NCBI GenBank assembly: GCA_947247005.1
Contig: OX365952.1
Location: forward strand, 3,494,501-3,558,500
DNA length: 64,000 nucleotides
From: Spisula solida
Lineage: Eukaryota; Mollusca; Bivalvia; Venerida; Mactridae
Reading direction: 5' to 3'
This document shows, piece after piece, positions 1-12,214 of the stretch. Position numbers and translations under genes: made by a program. Each line of letters begins with the position of its first letter. The stretch's first letter is position 1. Under the pieces are notes generated by a model, which worked only from the letters and a program-made list of their open reading frames with translations, was not told where the DNA came from and did no database searches.

Positions 1-978
1 TATAATGAACACAGCATAATTACGTATGTACAAATGTACTGCACTTAATATACCTGACACACGATCAAAGTGTGTTTAATCAAGCGTTTTATATACCTAC
101 ACATGCAAGTTTATTATTATATATTTATCGATGTATATGTGTCATTGTATGTTTGCACTTATTCATATGAAATCATTGGCACGTTGCCTTATTTTCGGAA
201 TAATTTTTCTTCTAAAATAATTATCTAGATTTAATAATCAAATTTTTAAACCCAGTAAAAATATTTACTTAATTTCTTATGCTGAAAAAAAAACAAGACA
301 CCACATAGTCTTCAGACGTTAGTAAAATATTGAATACTCCATACATAAGTCTTCAAACGTTAGTATTAATATTCAATACTCTATACATGCATGCCGACTT
401 AAAAAGCTCAGTCAATTTCGCTACATTGACCCCATTTAGTTACTCTATCTTTAAAATTTATCTCCGGTTTTGAAATGATGGGGTGTATAGTCCAGTTAGG
501 ATATTGTGACAGTGACGTTGCAGTTTATGTGTACGCAAAAAATCACAACCATTGTCTAAACAGGTAGTATTGAAATTATAGTTGTTTGTACAGTATAAGC
601 CTTTATAATTGGTTTTACACCGTTATAGTGGACTCGACCGCTGCGTCACTGGATTTTTATCCTGACTGGACTATAATAATGATCAAGAGTTAGCGCATGG
701 TTCATGTGTCCTGATTTCGGCAATTTGATAGTAAGTAAACACAGAGTGTGTTCAACTAACGATGTGTATGATTAACATGGTTAAAGAGGCTTTGTCGAAT
801 GTTTCTCCAACTTGCTTACTAAATTTGAACTTTAAATCATTTGTTTTCTAAATTCACATAGGGTTTTAAACGATCTTTGTGAAATTGGAGAGATCTTGTT
901 CAAATGTGTATTTACATGGTCGACAATGAACCGAGTATGTGTCATGGTCGTGTTTACATAACTTCATAAGCATACCGA
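1..978. other. AT-rich intergenic sequence, no gene seen
   Basis: I find no convincing exon. A near-direct repeat of about 35 bp (the phrase AGTCTTCAGACGTTAGTA at 309-326, with variant AGTCTTCAAACGTTAGTA at 349-366) is the only local structure noted. Confidence 0.5.
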
Positions 979-1183
979 AAATCATTATTTTTCGAGGGAG
1001 ATGAATTTTCGTTGATTTCGTTGATGCACTACATCATGCAATCTAATCCACACGACCTCTTAAATATCGAACATGGATTGGTCCTTTCATGCTTTGTAAC
1101 CCTCGAATTTACGAACCTACGAAAGTGCATTTTATCGAAATCCACGAAATTTAATACCAACGAAAATATGTGATTTTACAGTA
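979..1183 (+). repeat. Interspersed repeat ending ATGTGATTTTACAGTA, copy 1
   Basis: About 205 bp that recurs at 39191-39407 in the same orientation and at 27311-27531 inverted. Shared words include TTGATTTCGTTGATG, CCTTTCATG, GAATTTACGA, ATCCACGAAAT and the terminal TGTGATTTTACAGTA. All copies have decayed independently. It is a short non-autonomous element of a type frequent in bivalve genomes. Confidence 0.75.
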
Positions 1184-1557
1184 CAAAGGAAATGTCGATC
1201 TAAATTGAAATGTCAAACTTTAAAATTGTAGCATTTGACGAACAACTATGCATTATAGCATTTGAATAAATATGAATATTAATTGTATTGCATTGTTAAT
1301 TCAAGGCAATATTGAGTTTCTTGTGGACATTAAATTTTATACATCTCCCGAGTCTTACAATAAAAGAGGCTGTGTCGAGTTTGCATTTAGAAAACAAATA
1401 ATTGCAGGGTCCTTGAAGCACACACAGTTGTACAATATTTATGGAAATAACGACCGAATTATGGCTACATCGAAGTGTTGGGGTTCATTTCATGACACTC
1501 ATTACTTGCAATACATGTTGTAGAGAATTTTTTTGTACCCATGACTGTATTAAAACA

Positions 1558-3510
1558 CGTTGGTGTCCTGTTCGTTCTATCAATGCTTCTGGTTAGAGTC
1601 CCATTCTATCAACACCTCTGACTGATGTCTTGTTCGTTCTATCAATGCTTCTGGTTAGAGTCACATTATAGCAACACCTCTGACTGGTGTCCTGTTCGTT
1701 CTATCAATAATTCTGGTTAGAGTCCCATTCTATCAACACCTCTGACTGGTGTCCTGTTCGTTCTATCAATGCTTCTGGTTAGAGTCCCATTCTAGCAACA
1801 CCTCTGACTGGTGTCCCGTTCGTTCTATCAATGCTTCTGGTTAGAGTCCCATTCTATCAACACCTCTGACTTGTGTCCTGTTCGTTCTATCAATGCTTCT
1901 GGTTAGAGTCCCATTCTATCAACACCTCTGACTGATGTCCTGTTCGTTCTATCAATGCTTCTGGTTAGAGTCCCATTTTAGCAACACCTCTGACTGGTGC
2001 CCCGTTCGTTCTATCAATGCTTCTGGTTAGAGTCCCATTCTATCAACACCTCTGACTGATGTCCTGTTCGTTCTATCAATGCTTCTGGTTAGAGTCCCAT
2101 TTTAGCAACACCTCTGACTGGTGTCCTGTTCGTTCTATCAATAATTCTGGTTAGAGTCCCATTCTATCAACACCTCTGACTGGTGTCCTGTTCGTTCTAT
2201 CAATGCTTCTGGTTAGAGTCCCATTCTAGCAACACCTCTGACTGGTGTCCCGTTCGTTCTATCAATGCTTCTGGTTAGAGTCTCATTCTATCAACACCTC
2301 TGACTTGTGTCCTGTTCGTTCTATCAATGCTTCTGGTTAGAGTCCCATTCTATCAACACCTCTGACTGATGTCCTGTTCGTTCTATCAATGCTTCTGGTT
2401 AGAGTCCCATTTAAGCAACACCTCTGACTGGTGCCCCGTTCGTTCTATCAATGCTTCTGGTTAGAGTCCAATTTTAGCAACACCCCTGACTGGTGCCCCG
2501 TTCGTTCTATCAATGCTTCTGGTTAGAGTCCCATTATAGCAACACCTCTGACTGGTGGCCAGTTCGTTCTATCAATGCTTCTGGTTAGAGTCCCATTTTA
2601 GCAACACCTCTGACTGGTGCCCCGTCCGTTCTATCAATGCTTCTGGTTAGAGTCCCATTTTAGCAACACCTCTGACTGGTGTCCCGTCCGTTCTATCAAT
2701 GTTTCTGGTTAGAGTCCCATTATAGCAACACCTCTGACTGGTGTCCCGTCCGTTCTATCAATGTTTCTGGTTAGAGTCCCATTCTATCAACACCTCTGAC
2801 TGGTGTCCCGTCCGTTCTATCAATGTTTCTGGTTAGAGTCCCATTTTAGCAACACCTCTGACTGGTGTCCCGTCCGTTCTATCAATGTTTCTGGTTAGAG
2901 TCCCATTATAGCAACACCTCTGACTGGTGTCCCGTCCGTTCTATCAATGTTTCTGGTTAGAGTCCCATTCTATCAACACCTCTGACTGGTGTCCCGTCCG
3001 TTCTATCAATGTTTCTGGTCAGAGTCCCATTCTATCAACACCTCTGACTGGTGTCCCGTCCGTTCTATCAATGCTTCTGGTTAGAGTCCCATTATAGCAA
3101 CACCTCTGGTTAGAGTCCCATTATAGCAACACCTCTGACTGTTGGCCAGTTCGTTCTACCAATGCTTCTGGTTAGAGTCCCATTATAGCAACACCTCTGA
3201 CTGGTGTCCCGTTCGTTCTATCAATGCTTCTGGTTAGAGTCCCATTATAGCAACACCTCTGACTGTTGTCCAGTTCGTTCTACCAATGCTTCTGGTTAGA
3301 GTCCCATTCTGTCAACACCTCTGACTGGTGTCCTGTTTGTTCTATCAATGCTTCTGGTTAGAGTCCCATTCTAGCAACACCTCTGGCTGGTGTCCTGTTC
3401 GTTCTATCAATGCTTTTGGTGAGAGCCCGTTTTAGCAACACGTTAGGTTCTTATCCCGCTTGTTCTCACAACACCATCGGTTGGATTCCTGTTCTAGTAA
3501 CATTCATTTT
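1558..3510. repeat. 62-bp satellite array, about 30 copies, with higher-order repeats
   Basis: The unit holds TTCTATCAATGCTTCTGG, TTAGAGTCCCATT and CAACACCTCTGACTGG and repeats every 62 bp, e.g. unit starts at 1564, 1626 and 1688. Variants recur at 434 bp (7 units): the AATAATTCTGG form at 1707 and 2141, the GACTTGTG form at 1871 and 2305. At 2650-3020 a second pattern recurs every 3 units (186 bp). One unit near 3100 is half length. The right edge decays from 3410 on. Confidence 0.95.
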
Positions 3511-3518
3511 TGGATCAC

Positions 3519-3690
3519 GTTGTAGCAGCACCACAGGTTCTAGTTCCCATCCTAGCAGCACCACAGGTTATAGTTCCCATCCTAGCAGCACCACAGGTTA
3601 TAGTTCCCATCCTAGCAGCACCACAGGTTGTAGTTCTCATCCTAGCAGCCCCACAGGTTGTAGTTCTCATCCTAGCAGCCCCACATGATT
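3519..3690. repeat. 30-bp minisatellite, short block A (about 6 copies)
   Basis: The unit TAGCAGCACCACAGG plus TTATAGTTCCCATCC repeats every 30 bp. It is the same family as the larger block at 5963-7060. A unit that is a multiple of three gives open frames on both strands (Ser/His/Pro-rich on +), which are by-products and not genes. Confidence 0.92.
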
Positions 3691-3869
3691 TAATATATAT
3701 TTTATTTCTAATGAAATAGGATTGGGCAACAGGCTTTGCCTATATTAGCCCTCTCCTTACATGGTACATATTACACAATTTATAAAATAATTGACAAATA
3801 TATATATATATATAGAATGAGTTCAATACATTCACAATTAAATTAAAACAGAAAAACGAAAGAAAAATA
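3691..3869. other. Spacer with (TA)n tract and possible retroelement tail
   Basis: Holds AATGAAATAGGATTGGGCAA, CAGGCTTTGCC and TTAGCCCTCTCC, then a (AT)n run at 3799-3814. The order of words resembles the 3' end of a LINE lying in reverse, but I cannot confirm the family. Confidence 0.25.
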
Positions 3870-3905
3870 GCTGTGTGAAGTTGGCTCAACATACGACATA
3901 CGACA

Positions 3906-4436
3906 TTCAAAAAATCGAATGTCGTCCAGCTCGACATACGACATTGGACGACATTCAAAAATCGAATGTCGTCCAGCTCGACATACGACATTGGACGACA
4001 TTCAAAAAATCATGAAAAATCGAATGTCGTCCAGCTCGACATTGGACGACATTGGACGACATTCAATAATCGAATGTCGTCCAGCTCGACATACGACATT
4101 GGACGACATTCAAAAAATCGTCTAAAATCGAATGTCGTCCAGCTCGACATTGGACGACATTGGACGACATTCAAAAAATCATCAAAAATCGAATGTCGTC
4201 CAGCTCGACATTGGACGACATTGGACGACATTCAAAAAATCTTCACAAAAATTCGAATGTCGTCCAGCTCGACATTGGACGACATTGGACGACATTCAAA
4301 AAATCATTTAAAATCGAATGTCGTCCAGCTCGACATTGGACGACATTGGACGACATTCAAAAAATCATCGAATGTCGTCCAGCTCGACATTGGACGACAT
4401 TGGACGACATTCAAAAAATCATCTAATGTCGTGCGG
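3906..4436. repeat. Tandem repeat in left arm of foldback element 1 (about 9 units of 50-62 bp)
   Basis: Each unit has GTCGTCCAGCTCGACATTGG, then one or two ACGACATTGG words and ACATTCAAAAAATC. The units differ in the number of the 10-bp ACGACATTGG word, so the period varies. Overlapping open frames on both strands of this block are low-complexity by-products. Confidence 0.9.
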
Positions 4437-4789
4437 CTTGGCATACCGTCCGGTAACTGCATCAGTTCCTTCAAAAGCATTGTCAACCTTAGCCACTCAC
4501 GGATCATAGGCTTTGTGACTCGCCAGAACCCTTGTGTGTAATGATTATTCGTGTCTGTCTGACCTGGGCATTAATTAAAGCTAGTTTGCTAGTTTGAACT
4601 AGGTGCAAGTTTATTCATGTACGAAAAATCTTTTCTAGATGCTCGATGTTCTATTCTTTGAAATAGTTATTGAGGTACCCTTGGATGCAACTATAAATAC
4701 GTTTCTGTAGAATGTCTCAATTTGAAGCCTCGGTTTCTGGATAAATCATACAGTTTCCGCTGTATATAGCAATAGTCAAACCAACTTCG

Positions 4790-5360
4790 CCGCCCTTAAC
4801 CTTGATGAAACCTGGACCTTTTGCCCTAACCGTAGATGTAACGTTATATTCCGGGGTTAAACTGGCTTGTTACAGGCTCATACCGTAACTACCCCTGTCA
4901 CCACCGGTACGACACGGGGCTATACCGTTCTATGTCGGAGGTCGACAGGCTCTCAATCGGGTTTGTATTTGAAAATCCGATATGTTACGGTTTATCACGG
5001 TATTTGAACGGTAAAGCCACGGATACTCCCCAGTATTGTCCCTGTTATCCCCGGATTTTAAACATTTTAAACAACCGAGGCTGTCAGCCGGTCCATCACG
5101 GTCTATCACGGATCGTCCCGGTTGATTCCGGATGTTCACGGTGCCGCCACGGTCGCATCCCCGGTTAGACCAGCACCCCCTCCCGGATTACAAACCGGGA
5201 CTCTCCGGCGATGCCAAACCAGAACTGTGAGAATGGGGCTTAAGCGGTCTGTCACTGTTCATCTCGGATCACCCCGTTGGACCCCGGATGTTCACGACGA
5301 CGCAAGGCTTGTCGCTCCAGTAAGAAACGGTTTCCCTGAATTTGCCAAACGGTGACATTG
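4790..5360. other. GC-richer core of foldback element 1, no gene
   Basis: This core is clearly richer in G+C than its surroundings and is full of short words such as CACGGT, TCCCGG and CCGGAT. Open frames of 69-78 codons occur on both strands, but none has splice signals or a recognisable domain. It may be cargo picked up by the element. Confidence 0.5.
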
Positions 5361-5962
5361 GTAATCGGGTTTAAAGAGACTATCGAAGTTGGAACGTATC
5401 TTGAATTTTTGTTATGTCGAAGTAATTTTCATGGTCACGAAAAATTGAGATAACAACAAGACTTGACTTTACTTGTACATGTATTTTAAATTGTACATCT
5501 CGGATATACGTACCACCTTTTTAAATGTGATATTCGGCGGCTTCTGTTGGTAACGCAATACCAATTATACTTGTTTTTATGTATTAGCCTCAAATGTATT
5601 AATCAAATGATGGCCACCCGACACTTAAAACAAATTAGTGTAAAACAATAGATTTGAGCTTCAAAATTATCAAATACAAAAATAATGTCGAGCTGGACGA
5701 AATTCGATTTTTGATGATTTTTTGAATGTCGTCCAATGTCGTATGTCGAGCTGGACGACATTCAATTTTTTGAATGTCGTATGTTGAGCCAACTTCACAC
5801 AGCTAAGTAAAATAACATTTTGTAAACAAAAAAGTCGAAATGCAAAAGGGTGTGAGATAGTGTGATAGAATAGAGGGATTGAGAGAGAGAAAGGGGACAG
5901 AGGGGACAGAGGGGATGTAAGGTTGATTGTTACTGAACTCATCTATGTCAAGATTGTTGTAG

Positions 5963-7060
5963 TTCAGGTACAGGTTGTAGTTCCCATCCTAGCAGCCCCA
6001 CAGGTTGGAGTTCCCATCCTAGCAGCCCACAGGTTGGAGTTCCCATCCTAGCAGCCCCACAGGTTGGAGTTCCCATCCTAGCAGCCCCACATGTTGTAGT
6101 TCCCATCATAGCAGCCCCACAGGTTGTAGTTCCCATCCTAGCAGCCCCACAGGTTGGAGTTCCCATCCTAGCAGCCCCACAGGTTGTAGTTCCCATCCTA
6201 GCAGCCCCACAGGTTGGAGTTCTCATCCTTGCAGCCACACAGGTTGTAGTTCCCATCATGGCAGCCCCCATAGGTTGGAGTTCCCATCCTAGTAGCCCCA
6301 CAGGTTGGAGTTCCCATCCTAGCAACATCACGGGTTGGAGTTCCCATCCTAGCAGCCCCACAGTTGGAGTTCCCATCCTAGCAGCCCCACAGGACAGGTT
6401 GTTGTTAGCATCCTAGCAGCCCCACAGGACAGGGTGGAGTTCCCATTCTATCGCCACCACAGGTTGGAGTTCCCATCATAGCAGCCCCACAGGTTGGAGT
6501 TCCCATCCTAGTAGCCCCACAGGTTAAAGTTCCCATCATAGCAGCCCGCAGGTTGGAGTTCCCATCCTAGCAGCCCCACAGGTTAAAGTTCCCATCCTAG
6601 CAGCCCAACAGGTTGGAGTTCCCATCCTAGCAGCCCAACAGGTTAAAGTTCCCATCATAGCAGCCCGCAGGTTGGAGTTCCCATCCTAGCAGCCCCACAG
6701 GTTGGAGTTCCCATCCTAGCAGCCCCACAGGTTGGAGTTCCCATCCTAGCAGCCCAACAGGTTAAAGTTCCCATCCTAGCAGCCCGCAGGTTGGAGTTCC
6801 CATCCTAGCAGCCCCACAGGTTGGAGTTTCCATCCTAGCAGCCCAACAGGTTAAAGTTCCCATCATAGCAGCCCGCAGGTTGGAGTTCCCATCCTAGCAG
6901 CCCCACAGGTTGGAGTTCCCATCCTAGCAGCCCCACAGGTTGGAGTTCCCATCCTAGCAGCCCAACAGGTTAAAGTTCCCATCCTAGCAGCCCCACAGGT
7001 TGTAGTTCCCATCATAGCAGCCCCACTGGTTGCAGTCCCATTCTTGCAACGTTCCTTGTT
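5963..7060. repeat. 30-bp minisatellite, large block B (about 36 copies)
   Basis: The unit TAGCAGCCCCACAGG plus TTGGAGTTCCCATCC repeats every 30 bp. Variants (GTTAAAG, GCCCGCAGG, GCCCAACAGG) recur in runs at about 6540-6960, so several units at a time have been duplicated. The 142-codon frame on the minus strand (repeated GTTTCGAARM) is a by-product. Confidence 0.95.
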
Positions 7061-7799
7061 AGAGTCCGTTCAAATAGTTCATGATCTGATTTTAATGGAG
7101 CTCTCGACACGGTCACTGTAATTGCTGTGTACTAATTACTATAACCATTTGTACTTAAGTTACAAACGAGGGTAATTATTTGTCTGAGGTCAATACAGAC
7201 ATCCAATACGATGGTTGATGTTGATTTTGACACGTTTGTGTTAGCGATACGAACAGTGTTTAAGAATGTATGCGACCTAGTATAGTATTGACTATAGTTA
7301 GGGATAAATGATAAACCATCGCGCCGAAATGTGACAAACTAGACTCAGTCTTCCCTCTCCCTTTCCATTCTATCAAGTTTCGGTTGCATCGCAAACTCCG
7401 CATAATGTATCCATGTAAAAGTTAAAACTGAAAATAATCATCGAATCTATCGATTTGTTCCCAATTTGTTGGTGACGGTGTCGTAGTCGGTAAGTCTATA
7501 TTCCGTTATAACGGATTCAATAACGTTGCATAGAATTCGTCCCCACCAATTGATGTCGTCAAAAACGAAATTGTCGGTATATCGGATGTCGTTCTAACGA
7601 GGCCTGACTGTATCATGATAATCCTGATATTAATACCAACTCTGAAAATATCAGATGAAAAAAGTGTATGATAGTTGACTAACTTGATAGTGAGAACATA
7701 CGTTAAGTTTAAAAGTTAAGTTACCAATTTTCGAGGGCTGCTATCAGCAGTTCAGCCGTTCAGTCACCCTTTGACATTTTAACTTCCCCTGGTTATTCG
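7061..7799. other. Intergenic, with possible end of a pogo/Tigger-like element near 7612
   Basis: No gene seen. AACGAGGCCTGACTGTA at 7596-7612 resembles the right end of pogo/Tigger-type DNA transposons (CAGT followed by a CCTCGTT-like word), but no matching left end is clear. Confidence 0.3.
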
Positions 7800-8056
7800 T
7801 CATATGGAAACCTGCGTTCGAGTCGGTGAGACTCTCTCATGGTGGGTGTGCAGCCAACATCGATCTGCGGCGCCCAGGAATATCGAACATGTTCAGACAC
7901 AGCCCGCACATGTACCAATTCACACCTTGTTCGAGTGGAGCATGTGGGTTGTTCTTGCTTAGAGAAATTAAGCAGTAGTCCAAACTGGGCTTGAACCCGG
8001 AACCTCTCGATCCCGAATCGTGCACCCTACCTCTAGGCCACCGCTCCCCACATGGA
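7800..8056 (-). mobile_element. tRNA-derived SINE (minus strand)
   Basis: Read on the minus strand it starts GGGGAGCGGTGGCC, then TAGAGGTAGGGTGCACG (A-box type) and GGTTCCGGGTTCAAGCCC (B-box type), spaced as in a tRNA gene. A body of about 180 bp with no tRNA folding follows. This split promoter is the mark of a tRNA-derived SINE. The 104-codon minus frame over it is not a gene. Confidence 0.75.
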
Positions 8057-8339
8057 AATGAACAGTCAGACATTCGGAGTACATCTTGGTAGCGAATATT
8101 AATATTGTTTTGCATACTAATATTAACTTCATCGTAACGATCAGCAATCAATCAATGGCAACCATGCCGCTCGATGACATGACTAACATTTTTCTACATA
8201 TAATACGATTGATTTATGCATGGCCATAAACGTTAATTTACTTACCTAATTAGTAATATTGCCATATTACCAACACCATTATATTTCATACAAAATGAAA
8301 TACGGATCATGATAGCAAAATGATTGAATCGAAGTAATT

Positions 8340-8996
8340 CAGCCCCTCTCCCCTCTACATACAGCCCGCCCTACATACAGCGTCCCCTACATACACCCCC
8401 TCTACATACAGCCCCTCCCCTGTACATACAGCCCCTCCCCTCTACATAAGTCCCTCCCCTCTACATAAGTCCCTCCCCTCTACATACAGCCCCTCCCCCT
8501 ACATACATCCCCTCCCCTCTACATACAGTCCCTCCCCCTCTACATACAGTCCCTCCCCTCTACATACAGTCCCCCTCCCCCTCTACATACAGTCCCTCCC
8601 CTCTATATACAGCCCCTCCCCTCTACATACAGCCCCTCCCCTGTACATACAGCCCCTCCCCTGTACATAAGTCCCTCCCCTCTACATACAGCCCTTCCCC
8701 CTGCATACATTCCCTTCCCTCTACATACAGTCCCCCCTCCCCTCTACATACAGCCCCCCCTCCCCCTCTACATACAGTCCCTCCCCTCTATATACAGCCC
8801 CTCCCCTCTACATACAGCCCCTCCCCTGTACATACAGCCCCTCCCCTTTACATAAGTCCCTTCCCTCTACATACAGCCCTTCCCCCTGCATACATCCCCT
8901 TCCCTCTACATACAGTCCCCCCTCCCCTCTACATAGAGTCCCTCCCCTCTACATACAGCCCCTCCCCTCTACATACAGCCCCTCCACTCCTACATA
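8340..8996. repeat. Pyrimidine-rich ~20-bp minisatellite (about 32 copies)
   Basis: The unit TACATACAGCCCCTCCCCTC is about 20 bp with 1-3 bp length changes. The TATATACAG variant recurs 185 bp apart (8601 and 8786), together with its neighbours, so a block of about nine units has been duplicated. The strand is almost free of G. Confidence 0.92.
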
Positions 8997-9892
8997 TGCT
9001 AATACAGCTAATACGAGTAAATTACATTTTAAGTAATGGTTGATAATCTTTAGATATGTCTTTTTACATGAAAAATCATCATTATGTTGATACTTATTTT
9101 TGCTGGTATGGCAACTTTGGCTTTCCATAGAAACTAGTATTTGTGGGAAACACGCACTGCATGATACTGTAAGGTTTTTCTTGGTACATGCGCGCATGCT
9201 AACAGTATTATCATGTTTCGACTAGGGTTATAAAACTGGCAAATATGCATGTTGTGTGCATGAGTCATCTACTTGTCATTTCGGAATGATATCGGGACAT
9301 TTGGAACAGGCGTAAAGCGTCACACGAATCAATGTCAGGGATCAATGTCAGGGAGTGATTAGGGGATTCATTGGGGATTCAGAATTGTCTCAATAACGGA
9401 GCGATGATGTGTGTCTTTGAATATGTTCACAAGCGTCTGTATGGAACTAAAGTATAACACTAGCCTTCGTTTACAAATAAGAACGAAAATTATACTCATT
9501 TTCGATTTCAATGTTTGTTCAGTCTTGTCAGGAGCTGTGTGTTATCTATGCCCCGGTCTTGTGCATAATCACATTTAATGAATTATACTATTTCAGTCAA
9601 CGCTGATAACAATCGATCAGTAGACCGTACAGTGTTTATATTATCCATGTTTATTTATTAATAATCTACCGCGGACTATATAATGCTACGATACTTGATG
9701 ATTTTGTGTGCTTTGTTGTGATCATTCATGCCCAGCAATTATAAAACAGTTCACATACAATGCGATCTCTGATACGACCCATTGTGGTCCTTTAAAACTG
9801 ATCTCATTCAGGGTAACTATAGAGAAAAAAATTGAAAATCTATCTTAAAAGAAGTTTCTAAATGTTGCTATAGTTTTATTTCTATGCTCCCC
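8997..9892. other. Intergenic, no gene seen
   Basis: AT-rich with only short chance open frames. A small duplication (GATCAATGTCAGGG) lies near 9330-9355. Confidence 0.4.
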
Positions 9893-10345
9893 CAAAATCC
9901 GTACTCACCCACATGTAGTGGAACAATAGGCTATATTTAGATTCTATTCATTCCGTTGCTTATGGGGTTTTACAAACAAAAGGATGAACAAAAGAAAACC
10001 CCACCATGTCAAGTCTGTGAGAACGTCCGTCTGTCCGACCGACATTTGTCCGGATGATAACTCAAAATCTATTACGCCTATTGATTTGAAACTTTGCATG
10101 TGCATATATCTCATTGGGGCAAGGTGCAGTGCACAAGAACCACAACTCTTCATTGCATATTTTTGGAGTTATTCCCCTTTGTAATTGTTCATTCTTGTCT
10201 GGGCCGTAACTCAGTATTAGAGATATCAATGTGAAAGTTCATAGTTAAATAAACCTCATTATGTCATAGTGCTGTGCCAAAGAACTACAACTCTCTTTTG
10301 CATAGTTTTAGATTTTTTCTGTGACAAACACCCCATAGGAAGCAT
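9893..10345. repeat. Interspersed repeat with CCGTCTGTCCG word, copy 1
   Basis: Shares GGAACAATAGGCT, GATTCTATTCATTCCGTTGC, GGGGTTTTACAAACAAAA and TGAGAACGTCCGTC with 28884-29200. The remainder (TTGATTTGAAACTTTGCATG and so on) reads like a dispersed mollusc element. The open frames on both strands that include these words are not genes. Confidence 0.65.
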
Positions 10346-11739
10346 CACCAATATCTGACGGCTCTTGTTGGAGTGGTCTTTAGTGAGTTTATCCATAATT
10401 TATTTTGGGCTTTACTAGTAATGTTTGAATCTGAAAAGGGAGATAGGTTTATGACAACATGACAGTTACAGTTGTTCCCTACCTAAATGTATATAAATCA
10501 AACAATCAGCTAACCATCGGACGTTCAACATGTTGATCCTGAGAGGGGAGGAGGGACAGGACACCCCTCCTTAATTTTTGGAAAATGTGGTTATCTAACA
10601 TAGTTACACACGTTTGACAGGGCTTTAGAGCCTGGGCAGGACAACTCTTTGAGAAAAATAGCTTGTTTGACCCAAACTGAGCAAACTTGAAATCCGACCC
10701 ACCCTGAAAAAAATCGAAGAACCTCGACCTACCCTGTAAAAACTCAGAACCGCGCATTTTCAAATAATCACATGACAGATTGGAGTGGGAAATGTAAAAC
10801 ATTTGCATGATGAAAATATCTCTGTCTGGTTAGAAATCTATTACTGAAATAAGATGAATCTTCATTAAAATGCCAGTACAAGTAGTTTATTATGTTATAT
10901 GGACTCGTGTACTTAGATAACTCAATTATTGAAAGTGGGTGAAATGGATTTACTGTTAGAATTCATGAATTTACAATGGCTGCTTCCGATATTACAGACT
11001 GCATTCTAAAAAGTTCGGCTAAATTTCCATTTTTGAAGGAAATCACCGAAGATAATCTGAAATTGCCGATTATTGAAGAAAATCACCGATCATAAACGGA
11101 AATTACCGAGTATTGAAGAAAATCTCCGATGATAAACGGAAATTGATGATGATGAACGGAAATCATCGATGATAAACATAAACGGAATTACCTATGCATT
11201 ACGAAAATTGTCGAAGATTAACGGAAATTGGTGATAATACACGGAGATTACCGATGTGATCCGAAAAATCATTTTATCTGGGTAAAATACAGGAATCAAG
11301 ATGGGATAAAGTAGGTTTTCTTATGAATTCTATTTTTAGATACGATAATGGGATTTAGATAAAAACGTTTGATTAAATTGTAAAATCGTGAGCTATTAAA
11401 TGATGGCGTTCTAGATTCCATATGTCTAATTTAAAATATCTAACACGGTGTGCTCAAGGTGAGCTAATACAGTAATTGGATGACAGGTGTCTGACGTCCA
11501 GAACGGTCTAAACACAATACTGGACATGTAGTAGATGTCACATTTTGAGCATGTATACTTACATAGGGTGTAGGTATCCTGTAGCCTGGGTATCTCTTGT
11601 ATACCCTCTCCAACAATAAATATTGTTAGCTCCAATGGTCAACATTAGTTCCATGGCGTAAAAACCAAATCACTGTACTCATTATTGTGAAACTATACAA
11701 TTCAACGTGTACTCAATATTGCGATAACCGGAAGTCGAC
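10346..11739. other. Intergenic, with a local GGAAAT(C/T) repeat patch
   Basis: No gene seen. At 11030-11270 a degenerate repeat of GGAAATTACCGA and GATGATAAAC words gives a patch of about 20-35 bp periodicity. The minus-strand frame of 100 codons at 10506-10808 shows no domain I recognise. Confidence 0.4.
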
Positions 11740-11950
11740 TCGTTTATACACTGTGGGTTCAGTCGTATGTAGACTACCCAGTATACGTATTATCCTGACA
11801 CCGGGAAACCAGCAGTTACCTGGAACTATCGATGCTGAGAGTCAAGCTTGTATCAGTACGATTTATAACGATTTTGGTACGTCGGGGCCTTGGATCGAAC
11901 CCGAAACCACTCGAAATCAAAGTAGACGCTCTACCTCTGGCCACTAACAT
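11740..11950 (-). mobile_element. tRNA-derived SINE (minus strand)
   Basis: On the minus strand: TTAGTGGCCAGAGGTAGAGC (A-box type), then GGTTTCGGGTTCGATCC (B-box type), then a body running to about 11740. The A-to-B spacing fits a tRNA head. Confidence 0.65.
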
Positions 11951-12214
11951 TGAACAAAATATATGAACTGCCATAACTACTTTGATTCTAGTGATTTTAT
12001 AATGCACGTTATTGGTATATGACAAATACTTCGGCCACATAATTATGTAGATGCGAGTATCTTGTTGACAGTATGTGTAGCTGAAAAGTTGAATTTACTT
12101 TAATTATGGTGAGTGAGTGGGCATTTAAGCGTATACTCTTTTGGCCTATCTTATACATAGTATAGCATGTTCGTAAACAAGTTAAAAACCTAGTATCAAT
12201 TACATACTGATAGT

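Larger units (their letters stand above)
3870..5803. mobile_element. Foldback-type element 1, tandem-repeat arms, flanked by TA
   Basis: The ends are inverted copies: GCTGTGTGAAGTTGGCTCAA at 3870 and its complement ending at 5803, each bordered by TA. The match continues inward through CATACGACATTC and the repeat word GTCCAGCTCGACATACGACA. The left arm (to about 4436) is a tandem repeat, the right arm (about 5684-5803) holds only about two units. The interior (4437-5680) has no gene. The layout resembles Drosophila Foldback elements, whose long arms are also made of short direct repeats. Confidence 0.75.

Noticed and set aside
3919..4541. Overlapping Ser/His/Asp-rich frames on both strands (up to 191 codons)
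   Set aside because: By-products of the tandem repeat in the left arm of foldback element 1. Both strands and several frames are open at once.
5948..6376. 142-codon minus-strand frame of repeated GTTTCGAARM
   Set aside because: It is the 30-bp minisatellite read in a frame that stays open because 30 is a multiple of three. There is no start context or domain.
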